Source: Methanarcanum sp963640855 (lineage in GTDB: Archaea > Thermoplasmatota > Thermoplasmata > Methanomassiliicoccales > Methanomethylophilaceae). Taken from it: a DNA stretch of 32,298 nt. The notes under the pieces were generated by a model, which was given only the letters and a program-made list of their open reading frames with translations, did not search any database and was not told where the DNA came from. The stretch covers positions 1-32,298 of the forward strand of contig CAVIAJ010000018.1 of NCBI GenBank assembly GCA_963640855.1, read 5' to 3'. Shown here one piece after another: positions 8,048 to 16,579 of the stretch. A program made the translations under genes and the position numbers. Position 1 is the first letter of the stretch, and every line of letters starts with the position of its first letter.

Positions 8048-8685
8048 TCCTTCAGCCTCCTGAGATCGGCGACATCCGTGGAATGGAACGATCTGTTGAT
8101 TCTCAGAATGAACACACCGATAATCACCAACGCGACAAGAACATCGAAGAAGGCCGCAATCTCAACGATCAACGGCATTCCGTGGGAAATGGACAGTGCA
8201 CCTAAGAACAGTCCGTTCTCCATCATCAGTAACCCTATGACTTCCGTTACCGCTTTACGCCTGGAAGCCATCATCAGCAGCCCTATCAGCACAATTGACA
8301 TCGACAGTACGAGACAGCTGTTCTCCATGGTGTCGAATTTCATTATGAACGGTTCCGTAATGTAATACGAAATGAAGATCAAAACCGCACATACAAGCAA
8401 AGATCCCGCAATACCGATCTTCAGCTTCGCTTCCTTATCAGTCTCGACTTTCAGAAGAACGTTATCAAGTACCCTCGGAATCACCAATCCTTTGATGATT
8501 ACCGTCAGAGCGCACATGATGTAGATGTGCGGTTCGTTGTAGAAATACGCAACAACCGCGGCCATCGCACCCAAGAATAACGACTGCAGTGAGAACAGCT
8601 TCACCATCGGAGGCATGCGGAGCATTGCCATAGATAATATCGAACAGAGAAGCATCGATGAGGCGCATATGTTGATGAGATTCAT
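8044..8685 (-). CDS. hyfE: HyfE-like membrane subunit
   Basis: About 213 residues from the ATG at 8685, close to E. coli HyfE (216). There are several transmembrane segments; the N-terminal part is NuoK-like (LINICASSMLLCSILSM, then LQSLFLGAMAAVVAYF). It is a structural and ion-pathway subunit of the membrane arm. The start is ambiguous. A GAGGTG site at 8710-8715 sits 10 bases before an ATG at 8697-8699 that is out of frame by one. In-frame alternatives are GTG at 8712, GTG at 8691 and ATG at 8685; I chose 8685 by family length. It overlaps the following hyfF-like gene by 4 bases. Confidence 0.8.
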   Translation of the reverse strand: MNLINICASSMLLCSILSMAMLRMPPMVKLFSLQSLFLGAMAAVVAYFYNEPHIYIMCALTVIIKGLVIPRVLDNVLLKVETDKEAKLKIGIAGSLLVCAVLIFISYYITEPFIMKFDTMENSCLVLSMSIVLIGLLMMASRRKAVTEVIGLLMMENGLFLGALSISHGMPLIVEIAAFFDVLVALVIIGVFILRINRSFHSTDVADLRRLKE

Positions 8686-8713
8686 TGCCACAGTTGCATC
8701 CGTATTTTTCACC

Positions 8714-9652
8714 TCACAGAATATACACCGAAACCATCGCAAGCAGCGATAAAATGAATGAGATTGTCAGAAGATTCGGCGTCTTGAACAATCTGTATTT
8801 TGCGGTTATACTTTCAACCGTTGCGATAACAAACGCAATAATAAGCATCTTCACGGCTGCGGCACCCAATCCGATAAGGATTGCAACAGGCGTAATTTCC
8901 GTGGCAATACCCCAGGGAAGGAACATAGACGAAATCATCGCCATGAACAGCGTCAGCCTTATTTCCGACGACAGCTCCATCATTCCGAGCTTCTTTCCGG
9001 AATATTCGAGTATCATAGCTTCATGAACCATCGTCAGTTCCAAATGCGTAGCGGGATTGTCGAAAGGTACTCTTGCATTTTCAGCCAATAATGTCATCAT
9101 AAACGACGTAACGGCAAGAATCAGTGTTGCACCCAACGCATCGGGGCCCATTTCGCAGATAATCTGGGAAATATCCGACATATTCGTGCTTCCGCCCGTA
9201 AGAACGGACAATGCCATAATCGAAAGTAACAGTGCGGGTTCTATCAATACCGACATCATCATTTCCCTGCTGCTTCCCATTCCTCCGAATACGGAACCTC
9301 CTTCCAATCCTCCCAACACCATTGCGAATCTGAATAAAGTGAAGAGATACACCAATGTGATCAAATCACCGAAAGGAGAAAGAATTCCCGTATACACGAA
9401 CGGAACCATCAGTGAGAGAATTATCATCGATGCCATGCACATGTACGGTATCGCTTTGAACAGCCATGTGTGATTTTTTCCCGTAAGTCTTCCTTTTCTG
9501 AAAAGTTTGGCAAGATCATAATAAGGTTGGAATATGCCTGATCCCACTTTTCCCTGATAAGATGCCTTAATCTTACGGATGATACCTGTCATCAACGGCG
9601 ATATCGCAATCAGAAGGACTGCCTGAAGAATCATGACTGCATGCTCAATCAT
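8714..9652 (-). CDS. hyfC: HyfC/NuoH-like membrane subunit
   Basis: A 312-residue membrane protein with about eight hydrophobic segments, of the NuoH/HycD/HyfC family that joins the peripheral arm to the membrane arm. Recognisable family signatures are the N-terminal GSGIFQPYYDLAKLFRK and the acidic cytoplasmic loop ENARVPFDNPATHLELTMVH. These conserved acidic residues form part of the proton/quinone-pocket-like cavity in relatives. Length matches E. coli HyfC (315). The ATG overlaps the hyfB-like stop in an ATGA junction. Confidence 0.9.
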   Translation of the reverse strand: MIEHAVMILQAVLLIAISPLMTGIIRKIKASYQGKVGSGIFQPYYDLAKLFRKGRLTGKNHTWLFKAIPYMCMASMIILSLMVPFVYTGILSPFGDLITLVYLFTLFRFAMVLGGLEGGSVFGGMGSSREMMMSVLIEPALLLSIMALSVLTGGSTNMSDISQIICEMGPDALGATLILAVTSFMMTLLAENARVPFDNPATHLELTMVHEAMILEYSGKKLGMMELSSEIRLTLFMAMISSMFLPWGIATEITPVAILIGLGAAAVKMLIIAFVIATVESITAKYRLFKTPNLLTISFILSLLAMVSVYIL

Positions 9653-11625
9653 AGAATTCTCACCGCCAGAAGAGCAATAACGATAACAATCAGCATGTAC
9701 AGGAGATAAGACTGAATGTTACCCGTCTGTATTCTCTCAACCTGTTTTGATATGAATAACACACCTTTTGCGACCGGGGTGTAAATGTATTTCTTGAACG
9801 GTTCAACGAATCTGACGTGATAGAATGTTTTCCTGTGATCGTCATCGTCGGTCATTGTGATGGTGTCACCGTAAATCGGATGGAACACACGGACCAACGG
9901 CTGGGAGAATCCCATTGACGAGTACTGCATATCCTCATCCAACGTACCTCCGCATGCCCAGGTATCCGCTTCGACACCGTCCTCTTTCCTCGAACGCATA
10001 AGGAATACAAGTATCGCAATAGCGCCGAGAATCATTATTCCGAGAATCAGCGGTTCGAAGTTTCCTGACATTGCATCCCTGTATTCTGTGGACGTACCCA
10101 AAAACGAGTTCATTCCAGTGTTGAGAACATCCGCGATGTTCAATGCAGACAGCCCCGTGACGATACAGGCAACCGCAAGAATCCACATAGAGAACATCGG
10201 TAATTTTCCCACGGATTTCGGTGATTCGGAACCTTTCGATCTCGGACGTCCGAGATATGTGAATCCGTATAATCTCATATACGAAGTTGCGCCCATCATT
10301 CCGCAGACACCCAATACGGCAACCGCCAAAGGCATAACCAACATAAGCAGAGATTCGGAAGTTTCACCGGAAATTATGGATTGAAGCATCAGCAGTTCGC
10401 TTGTAAATCCGTTCATCGGAGGAACGGCTGCAAGAGACGCAGTACCAATAACGGCAACGGCGGATAACGCAGGTAACACCCTTCCCAATCCTCCGAAACG
10501 GTTGATGTCTGTCTCGCCTGTGCAGTCTTCGACTGTGTGAACGGTCATCAGCATTAACGATTTGAAAAGAGAGTGGTTTACCGTATGCAGCAATCCCGCA
10601 ATAAGAATCAGCTGCATAGCGGATTTTGAAACAGGCGCAAATGCAATCGCAACCGATATACACAGACACACCAACGCCATGTTCTCCATACTCGAGTATG
10701 CGAGAATTCTCTTCGGTTTGTTCTGAATCATGGATTCCATCGAACCCCACAATGCGGATACCGAAGACAGAACCATCAGAACCAATGCAATGCCATTCAT
10801 ATCGTCGGAAATTCCGATGTATCCGAATATGCTCTTGAAAAGGATCAGCACCGCAACATTGGAACATACTGTGGACAGTAAAATCACGGTGTGTGTGGGA
10901 GTTGTTCTGTACATTTCGGGCATCCATGCGTGGAACGGGACAATTCCGAGTTTCGAACCGAATCCCAGAAATAACAGTAAGATGAGAACCGACGAAACGG
11001 CCGTTCCCGATACCGAAGAAATTCCGGACCATTCGGAAAGTACGAATGTTCCCGTGACAGATGCCATGTACGCATACGTTCCGATAAGCATCAGACCGCC
11101 GATATGTGTAATCACGAAGAACATCCACCTGTGTTCTTCTTCCTCGGGTTTATCGTTCATTAAGAATGTCAGCAACGAAACGCATTCCCAGCCTATCAGA
11201 AGCACAGCAACGGTATCGGCGCACATACAGAGCATACACGCAACGTAAAGACCGTTCATCGAAGCGAGATATCTGTTGTTCATTACGTGTGACGAACCTG
11301 CCATATGGAGAATCACAAGAAGGAAAACTGCGGAGGATACTGTCATCATCAGCGATGAAATTCCGTCGACCAGTATTCCGTACGGACCTATCGCAGATTC
11401 CAATGAAATCATTATTGAAAAATCGGAACAGATGCAGTGAACGGGAAATGTAAAAATTCCGATACAGCACGAAATCCCGCACAGAATCATCTGCAGTTTA
11501 CACACGGATTCCCTTGTCTTTGTCAGTCCGGACAGCATACCGATCAACGGCAGTATCAGCATGAAAGACACCAATACTGCGGCAACCGTCGGATAGCTAT
11601 TACAAGTGACAGACAGGAAATCCAT
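9649..11625 (-). CDS. hyfB: HyfB-like antiporter subunit, first gene of the Ehr-like operon
   Basis: A 658-residue NuoL/HyfB-type membrane protein with about 14-16 hydrophobic segments. Core motifs are GFGSKLGIVPFHAWMPEMYR, TPTHTVILLS and the lysine-containing helix NKPKRILAYSSMENMAL. After the antiporter core there is a hydrophilic loop with DTWACGGTLDEDMQYSSMGF, which matches the TWDCGY..MQY region typical of HyfB/HycC. A last helix anchors the C-terminus. The gene starts the six-gene minus-strand operon, behind the best promoter candidate in the window. It is expected to translocate ions and to anchor the lateral helix. Confidence 0.9.
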   Translation of the reverse strand: MDFLSVTCNSYPTVAAVLVSFMLILPLIGMLSGLTKTRESVCKLQMILCGISCCIGIFTFPVHCICSDFSIMISLESAIGPYGILVDGISSLMMTVSSAVFLLVILHMAGSSHVMNNRYLASMNGLYVACMLCMCADTVAVLLIGWECVSLLTFLMNDKPEEEEHRWMFFVITHIGGLMLIGTYAYMASVTGTFVLSEWSGISSVSGTAVSSVLILLLFLGFGSKLGIVPFHAWMPEMYRTTPTHTVILLSTVCSNVAVLILFKSIFGYIGISDDMNGIALVLMVLSSVSALWGSMESMIQNKPKRILAYSSMENMALVCLCISVAIAFAPVSKSAMQLILIAGLLHTVNHSLFKSLMLMTVHTVEDCTGETDINRFGGLGRVLPALSAVAVIGTASLAAVPPMNGFTSELLMLQSIISGETSESLLMLVMPLAVAVLGVCGMMGATSYMRLYGFTYLGRPRSKGSESPKSVGKLPMFSMWILAVACIVTGLSALNIADVLNTGMNSFLGTSTEYRDAMSGNFEPLILGIMILGAIAILVFLMRSRKEDGVEADTWACGGTLDEDMQYSSMGFSQPLVRVFHPIYGDTITMTDDDDHRKTFYHVRFVEPFKKYIYTPVAKGVLFISKQVERIQTGNIQSYLLYMLIVIVIALLAVRIL

Positions 11626-11650
11626 TGTAACGAAGCGACGGCTTAGATTA

Positions 11651-11670
11651 TGATATTAATATACCTTTCT
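11651..11670 (-). promoter_or_regulatory. BRE and TATA box of the Ehr-like operon
   Basis: Read on the minus strand this is agaaaggtatattaatatca: a purine-rich BRE-like stretch directly followed by the TATA-like gtatattaata. It is centred about 34 bases before the hyfB ATG at 11625, leaving a leader of only about 8 bases. It would drive all six genes down to 4396. Confidence 0.6.
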
Positions 11671-11731
11671 TTGAGACAGGCATTGTTTTGACTGAAATGA
11701 TTCACGATACGGCAGATACCTTTCGGAAAGA

Positions 11732-11741
11732 ATGTATATCC
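11732..11741 (+). promoter_or_regulatory. TATA-like box for the LOG-family gene
   Basis: The sequence atgtatatcc follows the A/G-rich ggaaaga, which could serve as a BRE. It lies about 47 bases before the ATG at 11784, leaving room for a leader that carries the AAGGAG ribosome site at 11769-11774. Confidence 0.35.
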
Positions 11742-11783
11742 GCAGATTTGCTTCCGTGAAATAAGGAAAAGGAGCATGACGGA

Positions 11784-12317
11784 ATGAACATCTCAGTCTA
11801 CCTCGGAGCATACGAAGGAAACGATCCGTCTTTACGTAAAGCCGTCCGCGAACTCGGAACATGGATCGGTAAAAGCGGAAACACGTTGGTTTACGGCGGA
11901 TCCAAGACGGGACTGATGGGTGAAATCGCCGACAGTGTTCTCAAAGCCGGCGGGAAAGCGATAGGTGTGGAACCTCAGATGTTTATCGACGAAGGTTTCC
12001 AACATGAGGGGCTGACCGAATTGATTGTTACAGAAGATATCTCAGAACGTAAGAAGAAAATGATCGAACTCGGAGATACGTTCATTGCTTTTCCGGGAGG
12101 TACGGGAACGTTGGAAGAAATATCGGAAGTGATGTCGAAAGTATCTCTGAAACATATTGTCGCCCCCTGTATTCTCTACAATCTGAACGGATATTACGAA
12201 GGACTGAAAACACTCCTGAATCATATGAGCGACATGGGACTGTCTTCGGAAGAAAGACAGAAGGGAATTTATTTTGCGGAGAGTCTTGAACAGATTAAAG
12301 AAATTCTGTCAAATTAA
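11784..12317 (+). CDS. LOG-family nucleoside 5'-monophosphate phosphoribohydrolase
   Basis: A 177-residue cytosolic Rossmann-like protein of the LOG (TIGR00730, formerly lysine decarboxylase-like) family. Diagnostic motifs are VYGGSKTGLMG (residues 37-46) and FPGGTGTLEE (103-112), with the conserved SERKKKM basic stretch before it. Characterised relatives cleave the N-glycosidic bond of cytokinin nucleotides or of AMP, releasing the base and ribose 5-phosphate. The archaeal substrate is unknown. The ATG lies 9 bases after AAGGAG; a three-codon reading frame (11776-11787) overlaps the start. It converges on hisD with a hairpin between them. Confidence 0.87.
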   Translation: MNISVYLGAYEGNDPSLRKAVRELGTWIGKSGNTLVYGGSKTGLMGEIADSVLKAGGKAIGVEPQMFIDEGFQHEGLTELIVTEDISERKKKMIELGDTFIAFPGGTGTLEEISEVMSKVSLKHIVAPCILYNLNGYYEGLKTLLNHMSDMGLSSEERQKGIYFAESLEQIKEILSN

Positions 12318-12342
12318 CCAAAACATTTCAGAAAAACAAATC

Positions 12343-12365
12343 CCGACCGGGAAAACCCCGGTCGG
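12343..12365 (-). terminator. Stem-loop terminator between the LOG gene and hisD
   Basis: A perfect GC-rich 9-bp stem (ccgaccggg / cccggtcgg) encloses a 5-base loop in the 56-base gap between two converging genes. On the minus strand it is followed by gatttgttttt, making it a good intrinsic terminator for hisD. On the plus strand only A-rich sequence follows, so it suits LOG transcripts less well. Confidence 0.7.
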
Positions 12366-12373
12366 AAAAAGAT

Positions 12374-13636
12374 TCATTCTTTCTTTTCGGGTTTGATTCT
12401 TACATCCACTGAATTGCAGTGTGCGTGCAGTCCCTCGGATTTGGAGATCTTCCTGATAGTAGGCCTGATGATATCCAAACCTTCCTTCGTAAGCATCTGC
12501 ACCGTGGAAGTCTTCCTGAAGTGCGCTACGTTGAGTCCCGAATATAACTTAGCACCGCACGCAGTCGGAAGAACGTGGTTTGTACCCGACGCATAATCTC
12601 CTGCGGCAATCGGAGTGTACGGTCCGACAAAGATAGAACCTGCGTTCCTCACTTTGGAAAGAACATCCATGACATCCTTTGTCTGTATGGAAAGGTGTTC
12701 AGGCGCAATGTCGTTCATCATCTCAATGGCAATATCCATGCTGTCCGCCACGATGTAACCGGAGTTCTTCATGGCAGCCGTGATGATTTCCTTTCTCGGT
12801 GCATCCTTGACCTGTTTTTCTATTTCTTTATCAACAGCGTCGATCACTTTCTTTGAATCGGTAATCAAAATGAATGCAGACATGGGATCGTGCTCGGCCT
12901 GTGCAACCAGATCCGATGCAACGAAAGCGGGATTGCACGAATCATCCGCAAGAATACCTGCTTCCGAAGGTCCTGCGGGGAAATCAATCTCAATCTTTCC
13001 TCTCAGAAGTGTCTTTGCCGCCGTAACGAAAACATTTCCAGGTCCGACGATCTTCTGAACAGGTTCGATAGACTCGGTACCCAACGCCATCGCGGCAATT
13101 GCCTGAATTCCGCCGATTGTGTAAATTTCATCAACGCCTGCGATATCCAATGCAACAAGAGTCACGGGATTGACAGGTGCGGGTGTGCAGCAGATAACCT
13201 CATCAACGCCTGCGACACGTGCGGGAATAACACACATCAACGCCGTAGAAGGATACGATGCCCTTCCTCCGGGAATGTAGCATCCGACTCTCTCCAAAGG
13301 TGTGCTCTTGACACCCAATGTGATTCCCGGCTCCACTTCGGATAACCATAAATCCTGCGGGAGCTGCATCTTGTGAAATCTCTCGATATTATATGCAGCG
13401 TTCTCAAGCTCCTCGACGAGTTCGGGATCCACTTCCTCATACGCTTTTTCAATCTCTTCACGTGAAACCTGAAGTTTCCTGAGTTTGATCTTGTCGAATT
13501 TTTCAGTATAGGCTTTGACTGCCTTATCTCCGTCCTTCTGAACATCCGCAATGATATTCCTCGCGGTCTCAAGGACGTCATCGACCTTCGATGAACGATT
13601 CGTCTGCCAGAATCCCTCTTCGAGTTGCTGCAACAT
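12374..13636 (-). CDS. hisD: Histidinol dehydrogenase
   Basis: A 420-residue cytosolic, zinc- and NAD-dependent enzyme that oxidises L-histidinol to L-histidine in two steps, the last reactions of histidine synthesis. Visible family features are GCYIPGGRASYPSTA, VGPGNVFVTAAK, PAGPSEAGILAD and the zinc/catalytic sequence AQAEHDP (about residues 245-250, equivalent to Q259 and H262 of E. coli HisD). APEHLSI contains the catalytic Glu-His pair, and HAHCNSVDVR is the C-terminal zinc-binding histidine region. Length fits the family (about 430). It stands alone: no other his genes are in the window. A TATA-like box about 26 bases before the ATG suggests a near-leaderless mRNA. Confidence 0.95.
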   Translation of the reverse strand: MLQQLEEGFWQTNRSSKVDDVLETARNIIADVQKDGDKAVKAYTEKFDKIKLRKLQVSREEIEKAYEEVDPELVEELENAAYNIERFHKMQLPQDLWLSEVEPGITLGVKSTPLERVGCYIPGGRASYPSTALMCVIPARVAGVDEVICCTPAPVNPVTLVALDIAGVDEIYTIGGIQAIAAMALGTESIEPVQKIVGPGNVFVTAAKTLLRGKIEIDFPAGPSEAGILADDSCNPAFVASDLVAQAEHDPMSAFILITDSKKVIDAVDKEIEKQVKDAPRKEIITAAMKNSGYIVADSMDIAIEMMNDIAPEHLSIQTKDVMDVLSKVRNAGSIFVGPYTPIAAGDYASGTNHVLPTACGAKLYSGLNVAHFRKTSTVQMLTKEGLDIIRPTIRKISKSEGLHAHCNSVDVRIKPEKKE

Positions 13637-13656
13637 AATTTCTCTCTATATTATCG

Positions 13657-13667
13657 TTAAATATAAA
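13657..13667 (-). promoter_or_regulatory. TATA-like box of hisD
   Basis: On the minus strand tttatatttaa is centred about 26 bases before the hisD ATG at 13636, consistent with transcription starting at or next to the start codon. Confidence 0.5.
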
Positions 13668-13691
13668 CAATGCGGACCATACAGACCATTG

Positions 13692-13700
13692 ATTATATAT
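13692..13700 (+). promoter_or_regulatory. TATA-like box of trkA-trkH
   Basis: The A/T-only stretch attatatat lies about 43 bases before the trkA ATG at 13740, leaving a short leader that contains a weak GAGGT ribosome site. It is divergent from the hisD promoter. Confidence 0.45.
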
Positions 13701-13739
13701 CGAAATACGAATTCCGAGTATATCGGCTGAGGTCATCCA

Positions 13740-15080
13740 ATGAACATAATCGTAGTCGGCATCGGCAATGTGGGATACATCGTGACCGAGGTACTTTCCC
13801 AGTACCATGACGTCATGATCATCGACAATGACAAAGCGACCGTCGAGAAGGCAAAGAGTCTTCTGAATGTTTCCGTTCTTTACGAAGACGGTTCCAACCC
13901 GAAGGTACTGAGAAGCGCAATCGAACGTCACAATGTCGACATTGTCATCAGTACAACCGGAAGAGACGACGACAATCTCCTGATTTCGATGCTCTCCAAG
14001 ATGATCAAACCCGGCATCAAGACCATCGTAAGGGTAAGAGATCCCGATTTCGCAATAGAACCTTCTCCCGAAAATGTGGATCAGATCATCTCGCCGGAAA
14101 TTATGATTGCAAACAAGATGGCCGAATTGGCCCTTCTTGAGAATGCAGTAGATTACGAAAGCATCGAAACAATGAACCTCGGTCTCGCACTGTTTGAAGT
14201 TACGGACGATCACAAAAATATCATCGGAAAAATGAGTATCGACGTCAAAAAACCGAAGGACTGCACAATCGTTGCGATTTACCGTGATGATGAAATAATC
14301 ATGGAACACGACATGACTCCCATTCACGTCGGAGATCTGATACGTGTTCTCGGTTCTCCCGAAAGTATCCACGAATTCAACGATATGATGGGCGTAAGCC
14401 GTCCCGCGAATGAATTCGTTATCATAGGGGGAGGAGTTGCAGGCGCTCAGACCGCGAAACTCCTCGAATCAAGAAAGAGATACGTCAAACTGATCGAATC
14501 CGACCGCAAGAAATGTACCGATCTTGCCAAAGAATTATCTTCAACGGTTATTGTCAACGGAAGCGGTGTCGATCCATATCTTCTTAAGTCTGAAAATGCG
14601 GGAAGAGCCGACGTAATCATTGCAAGTACCGACATTGACGAAACCAACCTTCTTTCCGGACTGATGGGAAAGAAACTCGGTGCATACAAGATTGTCAGCA
14701 GATATTCGATGGTTGAGTATGAAGATATTTTCGAGTATACAGGAATCAAAACCATCGTCGGAAGCCACCGTGTAATCGCGAACGGTGTTACGAAGACTCT
14801 CATTTCAAGCGACAAAGCGATTCTCAAGATGAGAAATCCCGACGAGATGTTCTTCACCGTAAATGTAAATCCGAGATCCGATGTGTGCAACGAACACACC
14901 GGAGACATCAAATTACCGAAAGGATGCCGTCTTACATGCATCATACGCAATGATGAGAAGGTATATCCCGACATGTACACCAAATTCCAGGCCAACGACC
15001 GTGCCATTCTCTATACGCATAACGTAAACAAAACAAAACTCGAGAGGATGTTCGGCACCTGTATCGATATCGACGTGTGA
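13740..15080 (+). CDS. trkA: Trk potassium uptake regulatory subunit TrkA
   Basis: A 446-residue cytosolic protein with two RCK (TrkA-N plus TrkA-C) units. The first starts at residue 1 with the dinucleotide-binding loop VVGIGNVGYIV and the acidic strand end IIDND. The second starts near residue 227 with IIGGGVAGAQTA. Such proteins form a ring under TrkH and gate it in response to NAD(H) or ATP/ADP. The length matches E. coli TrkA (458). The gene overlaps trkH by four bases, so both are probably translated together. It lies divergent from hisD. Confidence 0.93.
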   Translation: MNIIVVGIGNVGYIVTEVLSQYHDVMIIDNDKATVEKAKSLLNVSVLYEDGSNPKVLRSAIERHNVDIVISTTGRDDDNLLISMLSKMIKPGIKTIVRVRDPDFAIEPSPENVDQIISPEIMIANKMAELALLENAVDYESIETMNLGLALFEVTDDHKNIIGKMSIDVKKPKDCTIVAIYRDDEIIMEHDMTPIHVGDLIRVLGSPESIHEFNDMMGVSRPANEFVIIGGGVAGAQTAKLLESRKRYVKLIESDRKKCTDLAKELSSTVIVNGSGVDPYLLKSENAGRADVIIASTDIDETNLLSGLMGKKLGAYKIVSRYSMVEYEDIFEYTGIKTIVGSHRVIANGVTKTLISSDKAILKMRNPDEMFFTVNVNPRSDVCNEHTGDIKLPKGCRLTCIIRNDEKVYPDMYTKFQANDRAILYTHNVNKTKLERMFGTCIDIDV

Positions 15081-16579
15081 ATAAGATGAAGTTCAAGCTT
15101 AAACTGAGGAAAAGAGAAAGTCTCTCGCTCAAAACGATCGGCCTCACATTGGTGACATTTGCAGTCGTAATGATTCCGTCACTGCTGTATCAGATAGCCG
15201 ACGGATGCAATGTTTCGATTTTCCTCATTCCGATGATCATTCTGCTGATTATCGGTATTCCTCTTGTCCTAATGACGAGAATACCCACGGCAATGGATCC
15301 GATTTTCATGCTGGCGGACATGATGTTCATGTGGGCTATCGCCGTTGTATGCGGATCGCTGCCGTTTTTCCTATGCGGAATGAGTCCTATCGACAGTATT
15401 TTCGAATCGACATCCGGCATAATGACCGCGGGTTCGTCCATTGTGGCGCATGTTCATGAATTGGATCGCGGAATAATTCTCTGGAGGTCCGTTCTGCAGT
15501 GGATCGGAGGTATTGCGATCATCGTTATGTTCATTCTCGTTCTGCCTACAATCGGTTTCGGTAACAGGGCATTGCTGGTGAATGAAACATCCGGTTCCAA
15601 TTCCGGAGCCGTATCCATAAAACTGAAAGATACGGGGAAACAGTTCTTCACCGTTTATTCGATTGCTACAGTGGTGATATTGGTTCTGCTGATGATTTGC
15701 GGACTGTCGTTTTTCGATTCGTTCTGTCTTTCGCTGTCTACGATTTCTCTGGGAGGTTTCTCACCTACGGACAACAGCATTTCGGAATACAGCGATATCA
15801 TCAAGATTGTGATTCTTGTCGCATTGCTGTTCGGAAGCACGAACTTCTATCTTCACTATAAATCGGTCATTTCCAGAAAATTGGTGTACTTCGGAAGCGA
15901 AGAATTCAGGGCAATGCTTGTAATCACCGGATTGGTTTTGCTGATCTGCGTGCCGTATCTTCTTACAAACACAGACGATTCCGTTGTTAACGTTATTTTC
16001 AACACGGTTTCGGCAACAACTACGGCAGCTTTTGCCGCATCCGATTTCACGTTGTATCCGATTGCGATAATCGGCGTGTTCTTTGCGGTAACGGTTATCG
16101 GAGGTTCGGCAGGTTCGACCGCAGGAGGTCTGAAAGTCAACAGACTTTTGATTTCCGTGAAGAACGTTTACAATGAAATCCAAAAACTCCTGCACCCCAG
16201 CGCTGTTTACGACGTAAAGATAGACGGTGCGAGTGTCGACAGATCGTATGTTTCGTCGACAATGGTCATCATTGTTATCTTCCTCGTCACCGCATTCATC
16301 TCTACATTGGCTTTCCTTTTCATCGGACTGCCGTTTGATGTGTCCTTACTGACAACAATCAGCAGTCTTACATGTTACGGTGCATCCATAGGTCCTTACG
16401 GACCGTTCGGTTCCTTCGAAGCCTTCCCGGAAGCCGCAAAAGCATTCATGTGCGTCCTGATGTGGATCGGTCGTGTTGAAATTATTTCCGCACTGATCGT
16501 ATTCACTCCCGGATACTGGAGAGAATTCAGGTTATCAGTGAAGAATATCAGGAGGAGGCCTTCCCAGTCGAAGAGGTAA
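15077..16579 (+). CDS. trkH: Trk potassium uptake channel subunit TrkH
   Basis: A 500-residue membrane protein of the TrkH/KtrB family with four pore loops: STSGIMTAGSSI, STISLGGFSPTDNSI, SATTTAAFAASDF and SLTCYGASIGPYGPFGS. It carries K+ across the membrane under control of TrkA. The start is GTG at 15077, overlapping the trkA stop as GTGA; an ATG three codons later is an alternative. The third pore loop has Ala where relatives usually have the filter glycine (TTTGF type), and the first has TAGSS instead of TTGAT, so ion selectivity may differ. The 3' end overlaps the converging TPR-like gene by 32 bases. Confidence 0.9.
   Translation: MNKMKFKLKLRKRESLSLKTIGLTLVTFAVVMIPSLLYQIADGCNVSIFLIPMIILLIIGIPLVLMTRIPTAMDPIFMLADMMFMWAIAVVCGSLPFFLCGMSPIDSIFESTSGIMTAGSSIVAHVHELDRGIILWRSVLQWIGGIAIIVMFILVLPTIGFGNRALLVNETSGSNSGAVSIKLKDTGKQFFTVYSIATVVILVLLMICGLSFFDSFCLSLSTISLGGFSPTDNSISEYSDIIKIVILVALLFGSTNFYLHYKSVISRKLVYFGSEEFRAMLVITGLVLLICVPYLLTNTDDSVVNVIFNTVSATTTAAFAASDFTLYPIAIIGVFFAVTVIGGSAGSTAGGLKVNRLLISVKNVYNEIQKLLHPSAVYDVKIDGASVDRSYVSSTMVIIVIFLVTAFISTLAFLFIGLPFDVSLLTTISSLTCYGASIGPYGPFGSFEAFPEAAKAFMCVLMWIGRVEIISALIVFTPGYWREFRLSVKNIRRRPSQSKR

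Noticed and set aside
4396..11625. Functional [NiFe]-hydrogenase or formate hydrogenlyase
   Set aside because: The large subunit lacks all four Ni-binding cysteines and no maturation genes or formate dehydrogenase are present.
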